Source: Anaerobacillus sp. CMMVII
GTDB taxonomy: Bacteria; Bacillota; Bacilli; Bacillales; Anaerobacillaceae
Reading direction: 5' to 3'
DNA: 64,000 nucleotides
Assembly (NCBI RefSeq): GCF_025377685.1
Contig: NZ_JACEHK010000013.1
Coordinates: forward strand, 1 to 64,000
Shown here: positions 16,337 through 24,150 of the stretch, piece by piece
Layout: each line of letters starts with the position of its first letter
Position numbering within the stretch: the stretch's first letter is position 1
Program-made: the position numbers and the translations under genes
Notes under the pieces: generated by a model
Told to the model about the DNA's origin: nothing
What the model saw: only the letters and a program-made list of their open reading frames with translations
Database searches by the model: none

Positions 16337-16539
16337 CGTGTACCTCCTAAAGATAAGTAATGGTACGAATTCTTGATTACGCTATTTCAGACCTAACGTG
16401 GTCTTAGTAACGTAAATTCAAGAACCAAACAATCTTCTTTAAACATTAGTAAACGAACAGCATCGATTTAATTGTAATTATATATATGGTTTTATATTGG
16501 ATACTTTATTTCAGTAATTAGGGGTTTATGAGTAATCAT

Positions 16540-16636
16540 CGCTTGCGGTGCCCAGCAATTCTCGAAAAATCTTGTTTCACAAAACAACAATAACTATTTC
16601 TACAAGAGGCGGTTGATTTCTAAACGCCTCTAAGTT
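16540..16636 (+). repeat. Dispersed repeat family A
   Basis: It contains CGCTTGCGGTGCCCAGCAAT, then CTCGAAAAATCTTGTTTCAC, AACAATAACTATTTC, and the terminal palindrome AAGAGGCGG...AACGCCTCT. It lies between the EamA promoter region and a small coiled-coil gene. Confidence 0.75.
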
Positions 16637-16757
16637 TTTTTTCTCCGAATTTTTTGAAGACACACTAAAATAATTACGGTAACTATTTTCATATGATTTC
16701 GAGATGAAAAAAAAGCCTGTAAGATAGTATAATTTGTCCATAGAGGAGGTGAATGAA

Positions 16758-17021
16758 ATGATCGAACAAAGATTAGATAAAATTGAAAATATGCTCTCTC
16801 AATTGATTGGAATGGTGGGAAAGTTAAGTGTAGAACAACAAGAAATGAAGAAAGAACAACTAGAATTTAAGTCACAGTTAAATGAGGTTGAACAAAAAAA
16901 TGAAAATAGGCATGAACAACTCATTGACCGTTTCCAAAGCTTTGAAAGAGATAAAGATTTCATTTGGGAAAAGACCGCTCGTAATGAAAGAGAAATTGGA
17001 AATTTAAAAAGACTCTTCTAG
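16758..17021 (+). CDS. Small coiled-coil protein
   Basis: This 87-residue protein is almost entirely predicted coiled coil (QRLDKIENMLSQLIGMVGKL, then a glutamate- and glutamine-rich heptad region and ERDKDFIWEKTARNEREIGN). The frame is open from a TTG at 16734, but GAGGAGGTG lies right before the ATG at 16758, which is the better start. It is similar in style to the larger coiled-coil protein at 30860. The C-terminal pattern FIWEKTARNEREI is shared by small hypothetical proteins of bacilli, possibly membrane- or DNA-associated. The function is unknown. Confidence 0.65.
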   Translation: MIEQRLDKIENMLSQLIGMVGKLSVEQQEMKKEQLEFKSQLNEVEQKNENRHEQLIDRFQSFERDKDFIWEKTARNEREIGNLKRLF

Positions 17022-17074
17022 AATACCTCGCAAAAACTATATCAAACCCTCACAAATGATGTAAATTCATTCAG

Positions 17075-17108
17075 TGACCAGTATTAGGTCAAACCTCTTT
17101 ACTGGTCA
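17075..17108 (+). terminator. Terminator after the coiled-coil gene
   Basis: TGACCAGT pairs with ACTGGTCA around an 18-base loop containing a small nested pairing, followed by TTTAATATT. It lies 53 bases after the stop. Confidence 0.6.
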
Positions 17109-17177
17109 TTTAATATTACCCACAGAACCTTCGTAGATTTCTAAAGAATACCTTTCCCTAGAATGTTAAAGTAAGTG

Positions 17178-18062
17178 TCAATTACGAGTTCCATTACTTT
17201 TTCTACTCTCTATGAAAACCTTCTTATGTTTTTCGTTAAAAAAGAGCTGAATATAAAGCATAATGGGTGAAGTGTGTTTTCCCTTTGGTGAAATGATTGA
17301 AAACTCTCTTTGACATTCCTCTGTAAACGGTAGTTTAAATAATAGGTTATGTTTTAATTCTATGCGGACTGTTGTAGATGAAAGATAGCCAATTCCGTTG
17401 TTATTTAAAATAGCTTGTTTTATTGCCTCATTTGTACTTAATTCAAAAATGTTACTCGGAGTAAATTGTATCTTATTAAAATATTCTTCCACACACTCTC
17501 TAGTATGTGATCCATGTTCTCTAAAGAGAAGCGTTTCATTTTCTAACTGTGTAATAGAAGTTATTTCCTTATATTTTTCTTTTTGCTCTATTGAACAATA
17601 GGCGCTTATTTTATCTTGAAATAGTGGTTGATAGTTAAACTTTGAGAGATTCATCTTTTTAGAGATGAAGGCAAAGTCAATTTTATTATCTAGTAGTTTC
17701 TCAAGTATATTTGCTGTATTGTCTATCATTAACTTTATTTTTATATTTGGATTTTTTTTTGAAAGTCTATAACAAGATTTGAAATAACGAAAGTACCAAT
17801 CGTAGTCCCGCAACCTACAGATAGCTCACCACTTTCTAAATTCGTAAGTGAAGATAGTGCCTTTTCGGCTTGATTAGCTAATGAGATGATCTGTATGGCA
17901 TAGTTAAGAAGCTGTCTGCCAGCATCCGTTAACTCAACTTTTTTCTTCGTCCGATAAAATAAAGGTAACTTAAAGTGTTTTTCTAAGGCTTCGATTTGAC
18001 GTGAAACAGCAAAACCAGCTCCAAAGACAGCCTTAAAATATTGGTGGCTAAAGTATGCAGCT
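17178..18062 (-). pseudogene. LysR-type regulator, N-terminally truncated and frameshifted
   Basis: The C-terminal substrate-binding part (17178-17813) and the HTH-linker part (17741-18060) are in different frames. They join across a run of nine A on the coding strand (17752-17760) where ten would keep the frame through DFQKKNPNIKIKLMIDN. The HTH region retains AVSRQIEALEKHFKLPLFYR and the following linker VELTDAGRQLL, but the first 30 or so residues are degenerate. The sequence then passes abruptly into the unrelated fragment at 18066. A LysR protein needs the whole winged helix to bind DNA, so this copy is dead even if the A-run is a sequencing error. The original target gene cannot be inferred. 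Confidence 0.85.
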
Positions 18063-18065
18063 CTA

Positions 18066-18206
18066 GAGTACTTTGAAAATGGAGAGTTAGAGCTAGGTAA
18101 ACTTAATAAAGTAGTGCCCTTTAGTGAAGACCAGACGATAGTGGAATTTTGGGTACAGCCATTAACTTCTTTAGAGGATGACAAGAGTGTGGGAGAGGTT
18201 GTTGAA
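18066..18206 (+). pseudogene. Decayed gene fragment, copy 2 of a pair (first at 5824)
   Basis: An uninterrupted 47-codon stretch reads EYFENGELELGKLNKVVPFS, then EDQTIVEFWVQPLTSLEDDK and SVGEVVE. It is about 85 percent identical in DNA to 5824-5970. It abuts the truncated LysR gene on the left and merges into a family A repeat on the right. Confidence 0.6.
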
Positions 18207-18285
18207 AAATCTTGTTTCACACCTGTGTTTCTCAAGCACAATAACAAACAGTATAGCTACTTCTACAGAAGCGATTTAATCTTTG
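18205..18285 (+). repeat. Dispersed repeat family A, divergent copy
   Basis: GAAAAATCTTGTTTCACACC, then TGTGTTTCTCAAGC and CTACTTCTACAGAAGCGATT match the middle and right parts of family A. The left head is missing and is replaced by the gene fragment at 18066. Confidence 0.65.
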
Positions 18286-18446
18286 TTTTACCCTCAGTGT
18301 AATAGAAATAAAAAAATCAGCGATTTGGTCATTACTTTAATCCTTCGTTTGCTATTCCTAGTCTTTTCATTCAAGTAACTAAACTACTAAATAATTCCTT
18401 TTATATGGTATGATTAAGCTTACTACAAGGAAATGAGGTACTATTC

Positions 18447-19709
18447 TTGGAAAGTCTACTTATTAATATCCTTTTTGTTCTATTACCAATCTTAATTTTC
18501 CAAATCTTTTACATCAATATAGACTCAAAGTACAAAAACATCATCCTAGCTACCGTTTTTAGTTTCTCAATTATCATATGTATGAATTTCCCAATTTCAA
18601 ACTATCAAGGCCATTTATTTGATCTAAGGTACATTCCATTTGTATTAGGAGCCCTTTATGGAGGAAAAAAGGTTGCTATTTTCCTTTATGTTGTATTCTT
18701 AGTTTACCGATTTTATTTAGGCGGCGCAGGTATTTATATTGCCTTCTTTGATAGTACTTTATTATTGATTATTCTACTATTTTTATTAATACCAAAATAT
18801 CATACATATTCTCTCAGAACAAAAATTAGCGGTACGATGGCTTTGCTTGGACTAGTTGCTATTATTAGCTTAATTACTTGTCAGACATTATTTGGTTTTA
18901 TCTTTCACGCTCCATTTATTTTTTTATCTACCTTTGTTGTAGCACAAACTTTAACAATGGGACTTTCTGTTTATTTTCTTGAGTACTTAATTACAATTGA
19001 CACAATGAAAAAGCAACTATATCATAATGAAAAATTAAAAAGCCTTAGTGAAATGGCGGCTAGCATCTCTCACGAAGTTCGAAATCCGTTAACAGTTACA
19101 AGAGGATTTATCCAACTACTCAAGAGTCCAGGAATTGATGATGAGAAGAAAAATTCCTATTTAGACTTGTCCCTTCAAGAATTGGACCGTGCAGAATCGA
19201 TCATTTCAGATTATCTTACTTTTGCAAAACCGCATGAGAATATTGAACTTGAATTATTAAATGTTACCGATGAAGTGAACTATGTTGTGAATGTGATGCA
19301 GCCCTATGCATTAATGCAAAATGTCTCTATTAAAAAAGAATTGTTCAGTAATGAGAGCTATATCTTAGGAAACAAAAGACAACTCCATCAATGCTTAATT
19401 AATTTGTCAAAAAATGCTATTGAGGCCATTCAAAACGGTGGAAAGCTAGAGTTTAAAGTAAACAAAGAAAATGAAAAAGTACTTATACAGCTGACAGATA
19501 CTGGAGTAGGAATGTCTTCGGAGCAAATTGCCCGTTTAGGAGTTCCTTTTTTCACAAATAAAGAAAAAGGTACTGGTTTAGGAACCATGGTCGCTTTTAG
19601 TATTGTGAAAGCAATGAAAGGAGAAATAAAGGTAAATAGCAAAATGAACGAAGGAACGACATTCACTATTTCGATCCCAGAAGACAAGGGGACGAGTACA
19701 GTGTTCTAA
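18447..19709 (+). CDS. Membrane sensor histidine kinase with 5TM-LytS/KinB-like sensor
   Basis: This is a 420-residue kinase. Residues 1-185 form five or six membrane helices of the 5TMR-LYT type (LRYIPFVLGALYGGKKVAIF is the characteristic loop, as in KinB and LytS). Next comes a HisKA domain with phosphoacceptor His209 in MAASISHEVRNPLTVTRG. The HATPase_c domain has NLSKNAIEAI (N box), DTGVGMS (G1) and GTGLGTMVAFSIVKAMKG (G2). The layout matches sporulation kinase KinB and related phosphorelay kinases, which have no partner regulator beside them; none is present here either. The start is TTG with AATGAGG upstream. KinB-like function is an inference from layout. Confidence 0.87.
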   Translation: MESLLINILFVLLPILIFQIFYINIDSKYKNIILATVFSFSIIICMNFPISNYQGHLFDLRYIPFVLGALYGGKKVAIFLYVVFLVYRFYLGGAGIYIAFFDSTLLLIILLFLLIPKYHTYSLRTKISGTMALLGLVAIISLITCQTLFGFIFHAPFIFLSTFVVAQTLTMGLSVYFLEYLITIDTMKKQLYHNEKLKSLSEMAASISHEVRNPLTVTRGFIQLLKSPGIDDEKKNSYLDLSLQELDRAESIISDYLTFAKPHENIELELLNVTDEVNYVVNVMQPYALMQNVSIKKELFSNESYILGNKRQLHQCLINLSKNAIEAIQNGGKLEFKVNKENEKVLIQLTDTGVGMSSEQIARLGVPFFTNKEKGTGLGTMVAFSIVKAMKGEIKVNSKMNEGTTFTISIPEDKGTSTVF

Positions 19710-19807
19710 TGGAGTTTGCATGCCATGCATTGAGATGAAAGTCAGTTGTGTACAAAAAACATCGAAAGTGTGATACCTCTAGAACTGTTTAGAGGCAGAG
19801 CAGACAG

Positions 19808-19833
19808 AAAAAAGGGAGGAATTTGCCCTCCCT
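19808..19833 (-). terminator. Terminator of the sigma-clpP operon
   Basis: On the minus strand, AGGGAGG pairs with CCTCCCT around six bases and is followed by TTTTTTC. It lies 16 bases past the clpP stop. Confidence 0.92.
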
Positions 19834-19848
19834 TACTCTTCATATTCT

Positions 19849-20424
19849 CTACTTTATAATGTCGTCAATAATCCCGTATTCCTTTGCTTCATTGGCACTC
19901 ATGAAGAAATCTCGGTCTGTATCAACGGCCACTTTTTCCACAGACCGACCGGTTCTTTCTGCAATAATGTTATTTAGATGCTCTCGAAGTTTTAAAATCC
20001 GCTTTGCAGAAATCTCCAAATCCGTCGCTTGGCCACGGGCTCCCCCTAGTGGTTGATGGATCATGATTTCACTATTCGGAAGAGCATACCGCTTCCCCTT
20101 TGTTCCTGCTAGTAACAGCATTGCCCCAAATGATGCCGCCATTCCCGTACAAATCGTTGTAATCTCTGCTTTTACATGTTGCATTGTATCAAAAATCGCA
20201 AAACCTGCCGTAGTCGAACCACCCGGACTATTAATATAGAGCGAAATTCCCTTATCCGGATTATCGGCAGCTAAAAATAAGAGCTGGGCGACAATACTGT
20301 TTGCCAAAGGATCGTCGATTTCACCACTGACCATAATAATTCGGTCCTTTAGTAATCGGGAATAAATATCATAGGAACGTTCACCACGGCTAGTCTGTTC
20401 AATCACATAAGGAATAGTAGTCAT
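19849..20424 (-). CDS. clpP: ClpP protease subunit, paralogue linked to a sigma factor
   Basis: This 191-residue ClpP has a complete catalytic triad: Ser98 in [10 protein letters not shown], His123 in MIHQPLGG and Asp172 in [13 protein letters not shown]-terminal residues [20 protein letters not shown] are canonical. ClpP forms a 14-mer that degrades proteins delivered by ClpX or ClpC ATPases. The housekeeping clpP of bacilli is normally monocistronic with CtsR sites. This one lies 27 bases downstream of a sigma-factor gene on the same strand, so it is probably an accessory paralogue made under that sigma factor's control. Ribosome-binding site GGGAGGAATTTAAAT precedes the ATG. The operon ends at the terminator at 19808. 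Confidence 0.95.
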   Translation of the reverse strand: MTTIPYVIEQTSRGERSYDIYSRLLKDRIIMVSGEIDDPLANSIVAQLLFLAADNPDKGISLYINSPGGSTTAGFAIFDTMQHVKAEITTICTGMAASFGAMLLLAGTKGKRYALPNSEIMIHQPLGGARGQATDLEISAKRILKLREHLNNIIAERTGRSVEKVAVDTDRDFFMSANEAKEYGIIDDIIK

Positions 20425-20451
20425 TTATTTAAATTCCTCCCATACATTTAA

Positions 20452-21180
20452 TTATGCTGCTAGTGAGAGGCAAGTTGGAGGAGTGGAAGTCGTACGCACA
20501 TGTTTGGTCTGTAGTTGCATTTTCGGCTTTGAAAAAGTTGCAGGCGTTTGTGAGAAAACGATCGGAACCACCTTCAATAGCAACTCAGGATCCTGAACCG
20601 TGATTGAATGGTAAAGCGCATTTGCCACTTGCCTTTTTAGTTGTTCTGTCCAAGTGATCGATATATCCAATGCGTTCTCTTCCTTGGAAAGTTTTTTCAA
20701 CCTAGCCCTCAAACGATGTAGTGTTGCTTTTACAGCCGTCTCTGAACTTTGGATTAAGTCAGCAATTTCAGTGATTTTATATTGAAATGCATCACGCAAT
20801 GTCAAAATAACCAACTGTTTAGGCGTCAACTTCGAAACAAGCTCTTCAATGACATCACAGGTGATCTCATTTAATCCTGGTTCTCCTTCTAAGTTTTCTA
20901 GTTCCGCAGTGATTGTTTCTTTACTGTTTTTACGTAGCATATCCATCCATGAATTATAGGCGATTTTTTTCAGTAAACGAGGATTTAGTTCCGTTTTCTG
21001 TTCATAATGCTTAATTGCTTTATAAAATGCTTCTTGGGCTAAATCTTCGCCATCCCATTTGTTTCGGGTTAAGAACTGACAATACTTGCTCAAATTTGTA
21101 TATAACTCTTCAAACTGAGCATCGTCAAGACCGCTTCTTCCGGCATTTTCTAGCCTGTTGTATTTTGGTGTTACATGCAT
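20452..21180 (-). CDS. ECF-like sigma factor with C-terminal extension
   Basis: This 242-residue protein has a region 2 (CQFLTRNKWDGEDLAQEAFY, then YNSWMDMLRK) and a region 4 (LTPKQLVILTLRDAFQYKIT, then ETAVKATLHRLRARLKKL). A tail of about 75 residues (ISITWTEQLKRQVANALYHS onward) is absent from ordinary ECF factors. Such tails in SigJ/ECF41-like or YvrI-like proteins control activity, so the tail may replace an anti-sigma factor; none is encoded nearby. The frame is open to a GTG at 21189, but AAGGAG is eight bases before the ATG at 21180. The clpP paralogue follows 27 bases later. The upstream region carries a motif also found before the DUF1659 operon (see 21207). Confidence 0.85.
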   Translation of the reverse strand: MHVTPKYNRLENAGRSGLDDAQFEELYTNLSKYCQFLTRNKWDGEDLAQEAFYKAIKHYEQKTELNPRLLKKIAYNSWMDMLRKNSKETITAELENLEGEPGLNEITCDVIEELVSKLTPKQLVILTLRDAFQYKITEIADLIQSSETAVKATLHRLRARLKKLSKEENALDISITWTEQLKRQVANALYHSITVQDPELLLKVVPIVFSQTPATFSKPKMQLQTKHVRTTSTPPTCLSLAA

Positions 21181-21206
21181 TAACTTCACTCCTTTGTGCC
21201 TCTCAT

Positions 21207-21228
21207 ATCTTAAACGTATAAAGAGGTA
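21207..21228 (-). promoter_or_regulatory. Candidate sigma-specific promoter motif upstream of the sigma gene
   Basis: The minus strand reads ACCTCTTTATACGTTTAAGA. Sixteen of 22 positions in this block match the block upstream of the DUF1659-DUF2922-YvrJ operon (24041-24062). The distance to the start codon (27 bases) fits a promoter -10 region or an operator. The shared element is seen; the role is inferred. Confidence 0.4.
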
Positions 21229-21525
21229 AATAAGATACGGGTAAAAAAATTTTTTTATAAGTTTTCGTTTACCATCATTTATGAAAAATATGCGATTTTC
21301 GTTACATTGAAATTTTTTAGAGTTACTAGTTATCTTAACATAGGCTATGAAGAACTTCTTTCCTTAAGAATTGCTCCTAGTGGATTTTTTATCATTTTTG
21401 GCCAGAAGCCCCCCCACTTCAAGGAGTTTACGAGTAAGTGGGGGATGAATGGCTATTTTTTTCACAAAAAAAGAACGTACGATCGTGTTTTGTGGTATAA
21501 TATGGTTAGAGAGTGAGGTGAAAAT

Positions 21526-22698
21526 ATGGTTGTAAAGAAAGCCTATAAATTTCGTATCTACCCAACAAAGTCACAACTAGAGCTCATCAATAAGACCATT
21601 GGATGTGCGCGTTTCGTGTTTAACTTCTTCCTTGCCAAGCAAAAACAGAAAGATGCCTATTGGTACATCGTGGAAGAAATGAAGCAATCCGGGCAGCTTC
21701 CTACAAATGCTTGGAAAGGTGAATTCTTTAAAAAATACGACTCGGTAAAAGGGGTTCGTTTGTTAAAGAAACAGTACCCATTTCTAAAAAAAGTTGATAG
21801 TATTTCTCTCCAAAAATCCGTAGAAAACTTAAATAATGCTTATACTCGCTACTACAAAAAACAAGCCAACGCTCCTCGGTTTAAGTCAAAGAAGAACAAG
21901 GTTCAGTCGTACACCACAAAACAAACCAATGGGAACATCATGGTTTTGGATCGTTACATCAAGTTACCAAAACTCGGACTCGTTCGTTTTGCGAAAAGTC
22001 GAGAAGTCAATGGTCGTATTATGAACGCGACGATTAGACGTAATCCAAGCGGTAAATACTTCGTTAGTATTTTAGTAGAAGCAAAGGTCGAAAAACTGCC
22101 TGAAACCCATTCATCTGTCGGTGTCGATGTCGGTCTTAAAGCTTTTGCGACTCTTTCGGATGGTACTGTCTATCAAAATCCAAGATGGTTTCATTCGCTT
22201 GAACAAAAGTTAGTAAAGGCACAACAAATCCTTTCCAGACGAAACACCGGTTCATCCAACTGGTACAAACAACGAAAAAAGGTTGCTCTGATTCATGAAA
22301 AGATTACGAACGCTCGTACAGACTTCCTACACAAACTATCAACCAATCTTGTCAAAAACCACGACATCATTGGAATGGAAAATCTTTCGGTTCAAAACAT
22401 GGCAAAGAATAAGAACATTGCTAAGGCCATTAGTGAAGCTTCATGGTATCAATTTCGTCAAATGCTTGAATATAAAGCAAGGTGGTATGGCAAACAAGTA
22501 GTAATAGTCGCTAAAAACTTTCCAAGTAGTCAGCTGTGTTCGTGTTGTGGCTACAAGAATAAAGACGTGAAACATCTGGCGTTGCGTGAATGGGAATGTC
22601 CATCATGTAAGAGCTATCACCAAAGAGATGTAAACGCAGGAATGAATCTTCGTAATGAAGCATTGCGATTAACTGTCGGGACGACAGGGATCGCCTAA
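21526..22698 (+). CDS. tnpB: TnpB, RNA-guided RuvC nuclease of an IS605-family element
   Basis: This 390-residue protein is full-length. The N-terminal OrfB_IS605 helix-turn-helix reads [20 protein letters not shown]. RuvC residues are intact: Asp201 in GVDVGLKAF, Glu285 in GMENLSV, and Asp368 in [13 protein letters not shown]. The zinc finger has four cysteines in CSCCGYKN and CPSCKS. TnpB proteins cut DNA next to a transposon-adjacent motif, guided by an RNA made from the right end of the element, and keep the element in the population. An extended -10 promoter TGGTATAAT (21493-21501) and GAGGTG precede the ATG. No tnpA partner is visible. All catalytic residues are present, so the nuclease may be active. 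Confidence 0.95.
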   Translation: MVVKKAYKFRIYPTKSQLELINKTIGCARFVFNFFLAKQKQKDAYWYIVEEMKQSGQLPTNAWKGEFFKKYDSVKGVRLLKKQYPFLKKVDSISLQKSVENLNNAYTRYYKKQANAPRFKSKKNKVQSYTTKQTNGNIMVLDRYIKLPKLGLVRFAKSREVNGRIMNATIRRNPSGKYFVSILVEAKVEKLPETHSSVGVDVGLKAFATLSDGTVYQNPRWFHSLEQKLVKAQQILSRRNTGSSNWYKQRKKVALIHEKITNARTDFLHKLSTNLVKNHDIIGMENLSVQNMAKNKNIAKAISEASWYQFRQMLEYKARWYGKQVVIVAKNFPSSQLCSCCGYKNKDVKHLALREWECPSCKSYHQRDVNAGMNLRNEALRLTVGTTGIA

Positions 22699-22781
22699 TC
22701 AACTAGATACCAATAGGTGTCTTTACTTAGGAAGCCCCCACTTCAAATTTTCGTTAGAAAATTAAGTGGCGGGTAGTTCAC
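22580..22781 (+). ncRNA. Predicted omega (reRNA) guide RNA scaffold of TnpB
   Basis: In this family the guide RNA spans the 3' end of tnpB and the right-end hairpin, here CCCCCACTTcAAATTTTC paired with GAAAATTAAGTGGCGGG. The guide would begin just past GTTCAC at about 22782. Position and hairpin are seen; transcription and start are inferred. Confidence 0.45.
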
Positions 22782-22789
22782 ACTTTTAA

Positions 22790-22831
22790 ATGGCGCTACC
22801 TTTAAAAAAGGTAACGCCATAAATTTTTTTT
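22790..22831 (+). terminator. Strong rho-independent terminator
   Basis: ATGGCGCTACCTTT pairs with AAAGGTAACGCCAT (one mismatch) around four A, and a run of eight T follows at 22824. It lies just outside the right end of the insertion element and may predate the insertion. Confidence 0.88.
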
Positions 22832-22904
22832 GGATTTTTTTTTACTTAGGACGACTTATTGCATGCTTAGACTCCATAATAATAAGGTTGCAATAAAATT
22901 AAGA

Positions 22905-22943
22905 AAGAAGGGTTTTTCACTTTTTAAAGTGAACCCTTCTTTT
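22905..22943. terminator. Bidirectional terminator hairpin
   Basis: AAGAAGGGTT...CACTTT pairs with AAAGTG AACCCTTCTT around a five-T loop, with TTTTAG after it. The remaining bases to 23222 carry no gene; TGTTTCACAG...CATGAAACAA near 23150-23185 recalls a piece of family A. Confidence 0.75.
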
Positions 22944-23222
22944 AGATATTATAGTGTATTTTGTACGATTGGTACGGTTTACTTCAGGTTAATTAACGTG
23001 AACTTGAGCCCCTTTATTATACAATCCAAATATACAAACCGAACTAACAATGGATACCATGAATACAATAAAGAAAGTTTGATAGGTTAATTGCTCTGAA
23101 ATACCTTGTTAATTCACTGTGACAACCGAATATCCTTGTTGTACTTACATGTTTCACAGAAGTGCAATAGCGCTACTCATGAAACAAACAAGAAAATGCA
23201 GGTGGTCACAGTCGATCATTTG

Positions 23223-23405
23223 TTATGCTTTCAATTTCAAAGGTTTATTCAATTCATCAGTTGAGGAATTTCCTTGTAGGACCATTGCTAGCTTGTTAAA
23301 GGATTCATTCAATAGATCGAGCTTCGTCTCAATTCGATAGAGAAGATAGAGCGTGATCATTACTGGAAATCCGTATTCGCTAATGAGTGGGATCCACATT
23401 TCCAT
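23223..23405 (-). CDS. YvrJ family small membrane protein
   Basis: This 60-residue protein has one hydrophobic helix with the YvrJ pattern (WIPLISEYGFPVMITLYLLY, then RIETKLDLLNES). In Bacillus subtilis yvrJ lies beside the two-part sigma factor genes sigO and rsoA, and its biochemical function is not known. Here it is the third gene of a minus-strand operon after DUF1659 and DUF2922, a set that recurs in Bacillaceae. A family C repeat sits between it and DUF2922. AAAGGAG precedes the ATG by eight bases. Confidence 0.85.
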   Translation of the reverse strand: MEMWIPLISEYGFPVMITLYLLYRIETKLDLLNESFNKLAMVLQGNSSTDELNKPLKLKA

Positions 23406-23453
23406 TTGTATGCTCCTTTCTAAGTAATATTGTAAATCAAAGTAGTTACAGAA

Positions 23454-23500
23454 TGACCCCCGGCACTTTGAAGCTTTAACGTGCCGGGGGTCAGACCCCT
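23454..23500. repeat. Dispersed palindromic repeat family C
   Basis: GACCCCCGGCACTTTGAAGC, then TTTAACGTGCCGGGGGTCAG and ACCCC. The core GGGGGTCAGACCCCC is itself an inverted repeat. Other copies lie at 53637, 60156 and 62607. Confidence 0.8.
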
Positions 23501-23509
23501 ATTTACAAT

Positions 23510-23725
23510 TTAGATTTGAATGTCAGATACGTTTCGTTCGACGATTCTTGCTGCATGTTTGCTAACTAGTGCGCCACCAGATGAGATAAATGCGTTTTCT
23601 GCAATCACTTGTTCCATTACTTGCGCAACTAATGCTGGGTTTACTGGTTCAAAAGGGTTGTCCAAAGATAGGACGACGTTTTTTCCTGCTTCATTTTTGA
23701 AGATAAGTTCGATTTTTTTCGCCAT
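23510..23725 (-). CDS. DUF2922 family protein
   Basis: This 71-residue protein matches DUF2922: KKIELIFKNEAGKNVVLSLD, then the conserved NPALVAQVMEQVIAENAF and a C-terminal VSKHAARIVERNVSDIQI. The family is confined to Firmicutes and its function is unknown. It lies between DUF1659 and YvrJ on the minus strand. A GGAGGTGATTAGT ribosome-binding site gives the ATG at 23725. The operon shares a promoter-like motif with the sigma-clpP operon. Confidence 0.9.
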   Translation of the reverse strand: MAKKIELIFKNEAGKNVVLSLDNPFEPVNPALVAQVMEQVIAENAFISSGGALVSKHAARIVERNVSDIQI

Positions 23726-23763
23726 TACTAATCACCTCCGTTCAAGGGCTTATTTTTTATAGA

Positions 23764-23976
23764 TTAGTTGAAGATATCGTACTGGTTGTTTCTTGTGATT
23801 GTTTCTAAGGTGTATTGTTGTAGTGAAGCTAACGCTTGAGCAGCTCGCTTCAATTGTTCACTACTAGCTGTGTTGTCAACATTCGGGAAGGTTTTTGTTT
23901 TAAAGATTTCTTTACCTTCACCATCAACACCACCGTAAAAATGAAGTGTTAACCTTGTTTGCAATATGTTTTCCAT
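23764..23976 (-). CDS. DUF1659 family protein
   Basis: This 70-residue protein fits DUF1659: QTRLTLHFYGGVDGEGKEIF, then KTKTFPNVDNTASSEQLKRA and LASLQQYTLETI. It is the first gene of the DUF1659-DUF2922-YvrJ operon. The frame extends to 23994, but AAGGAGGTGAT directly before the ATG at 23976 fixes the start. DUF1659 and DUF2922 proteins nearly always occur as neighbours in Bacillaceae, which suggests that they act as a pair. Their biochemical role is unknown. Confidence 0.9.
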   Translation of the reverse strand: MENILQTRLTLHFYGGVDGEGKEIFKTKTFPNVDNTASSEQLKRAAQALASLQQYTLETITRNNQYDIFN

Positions 23977-24040
23977 GCTTATCACCTCCTTCACTTAATA
24001 AATACATCGAAAGTGGGAAAAGGGGGACAAGGGTACAAAA

Positions 24041-24062
24041 ATTATATACATATAAAGAGGGG
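24041..24062 (-). promoter_or_regulatory. Motif shared with the sigma-clpP operon
   Basis: The minus strand reads CCTCTTTATATGTATATAAT, preceded by GGTGAAACC. It is the counterpart of the block at 21207-21228. It lies 65 bases before the DUF1659 start codon, a promoter-like distance. Confidence 0.4.
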
Positions 24063-24150
24063 TTTCACCTAGGTGCGTAGCTGTACTACCGATAGCGGGG
24101 TAATTAAGATATAATGGAAAGAAAAGGAAGTGTTAGTAGAGGTGAAATTT

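Larger units (their letters stand above)
21405..22781 (+). mobile_element. IS1341-type (tnpB-only IS200/IS605) insertion element
   Basis: The element consists of a tnpB gene flanked by related subterminal palindromes. The left end has CCCCCCACTT...AAGTGGGGG (21409-21449). The right end has CCCCCACTT...AAGTGGCGGG (22733-22774) followed by TAGTTCAC. No Y1 transposase tnpA is present, so the copy cannot move on its own. The exact outer boundaries are estimates. The element lies between the sigma factor's promoter region and a strong terminator at 22790. Confidence 0.82.

Noticed and set aside
19849-20424. ClpP as the housekeeping protease gene
   Set aside because: No CtsR-type operator is visible upstream and it is inside a sigma-factor operon, so a paralogue is more likely; a genome search would settle it.
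21474-21490. GAACGTACGATCG as a second LexA box before tnpB
   Set aside because: It lacks the required GTTYC half and the leading C; it does not match CGAACRNRYGTTYC.
21307-21516. 69-codon open frame upstream of tnpB as a gene or tnpA remnant
   Set aside because: It crosses the left-end palindrome of the element, has no ribosome-binding site and shows no HUH or tyrosine motif of Y1 transposases.
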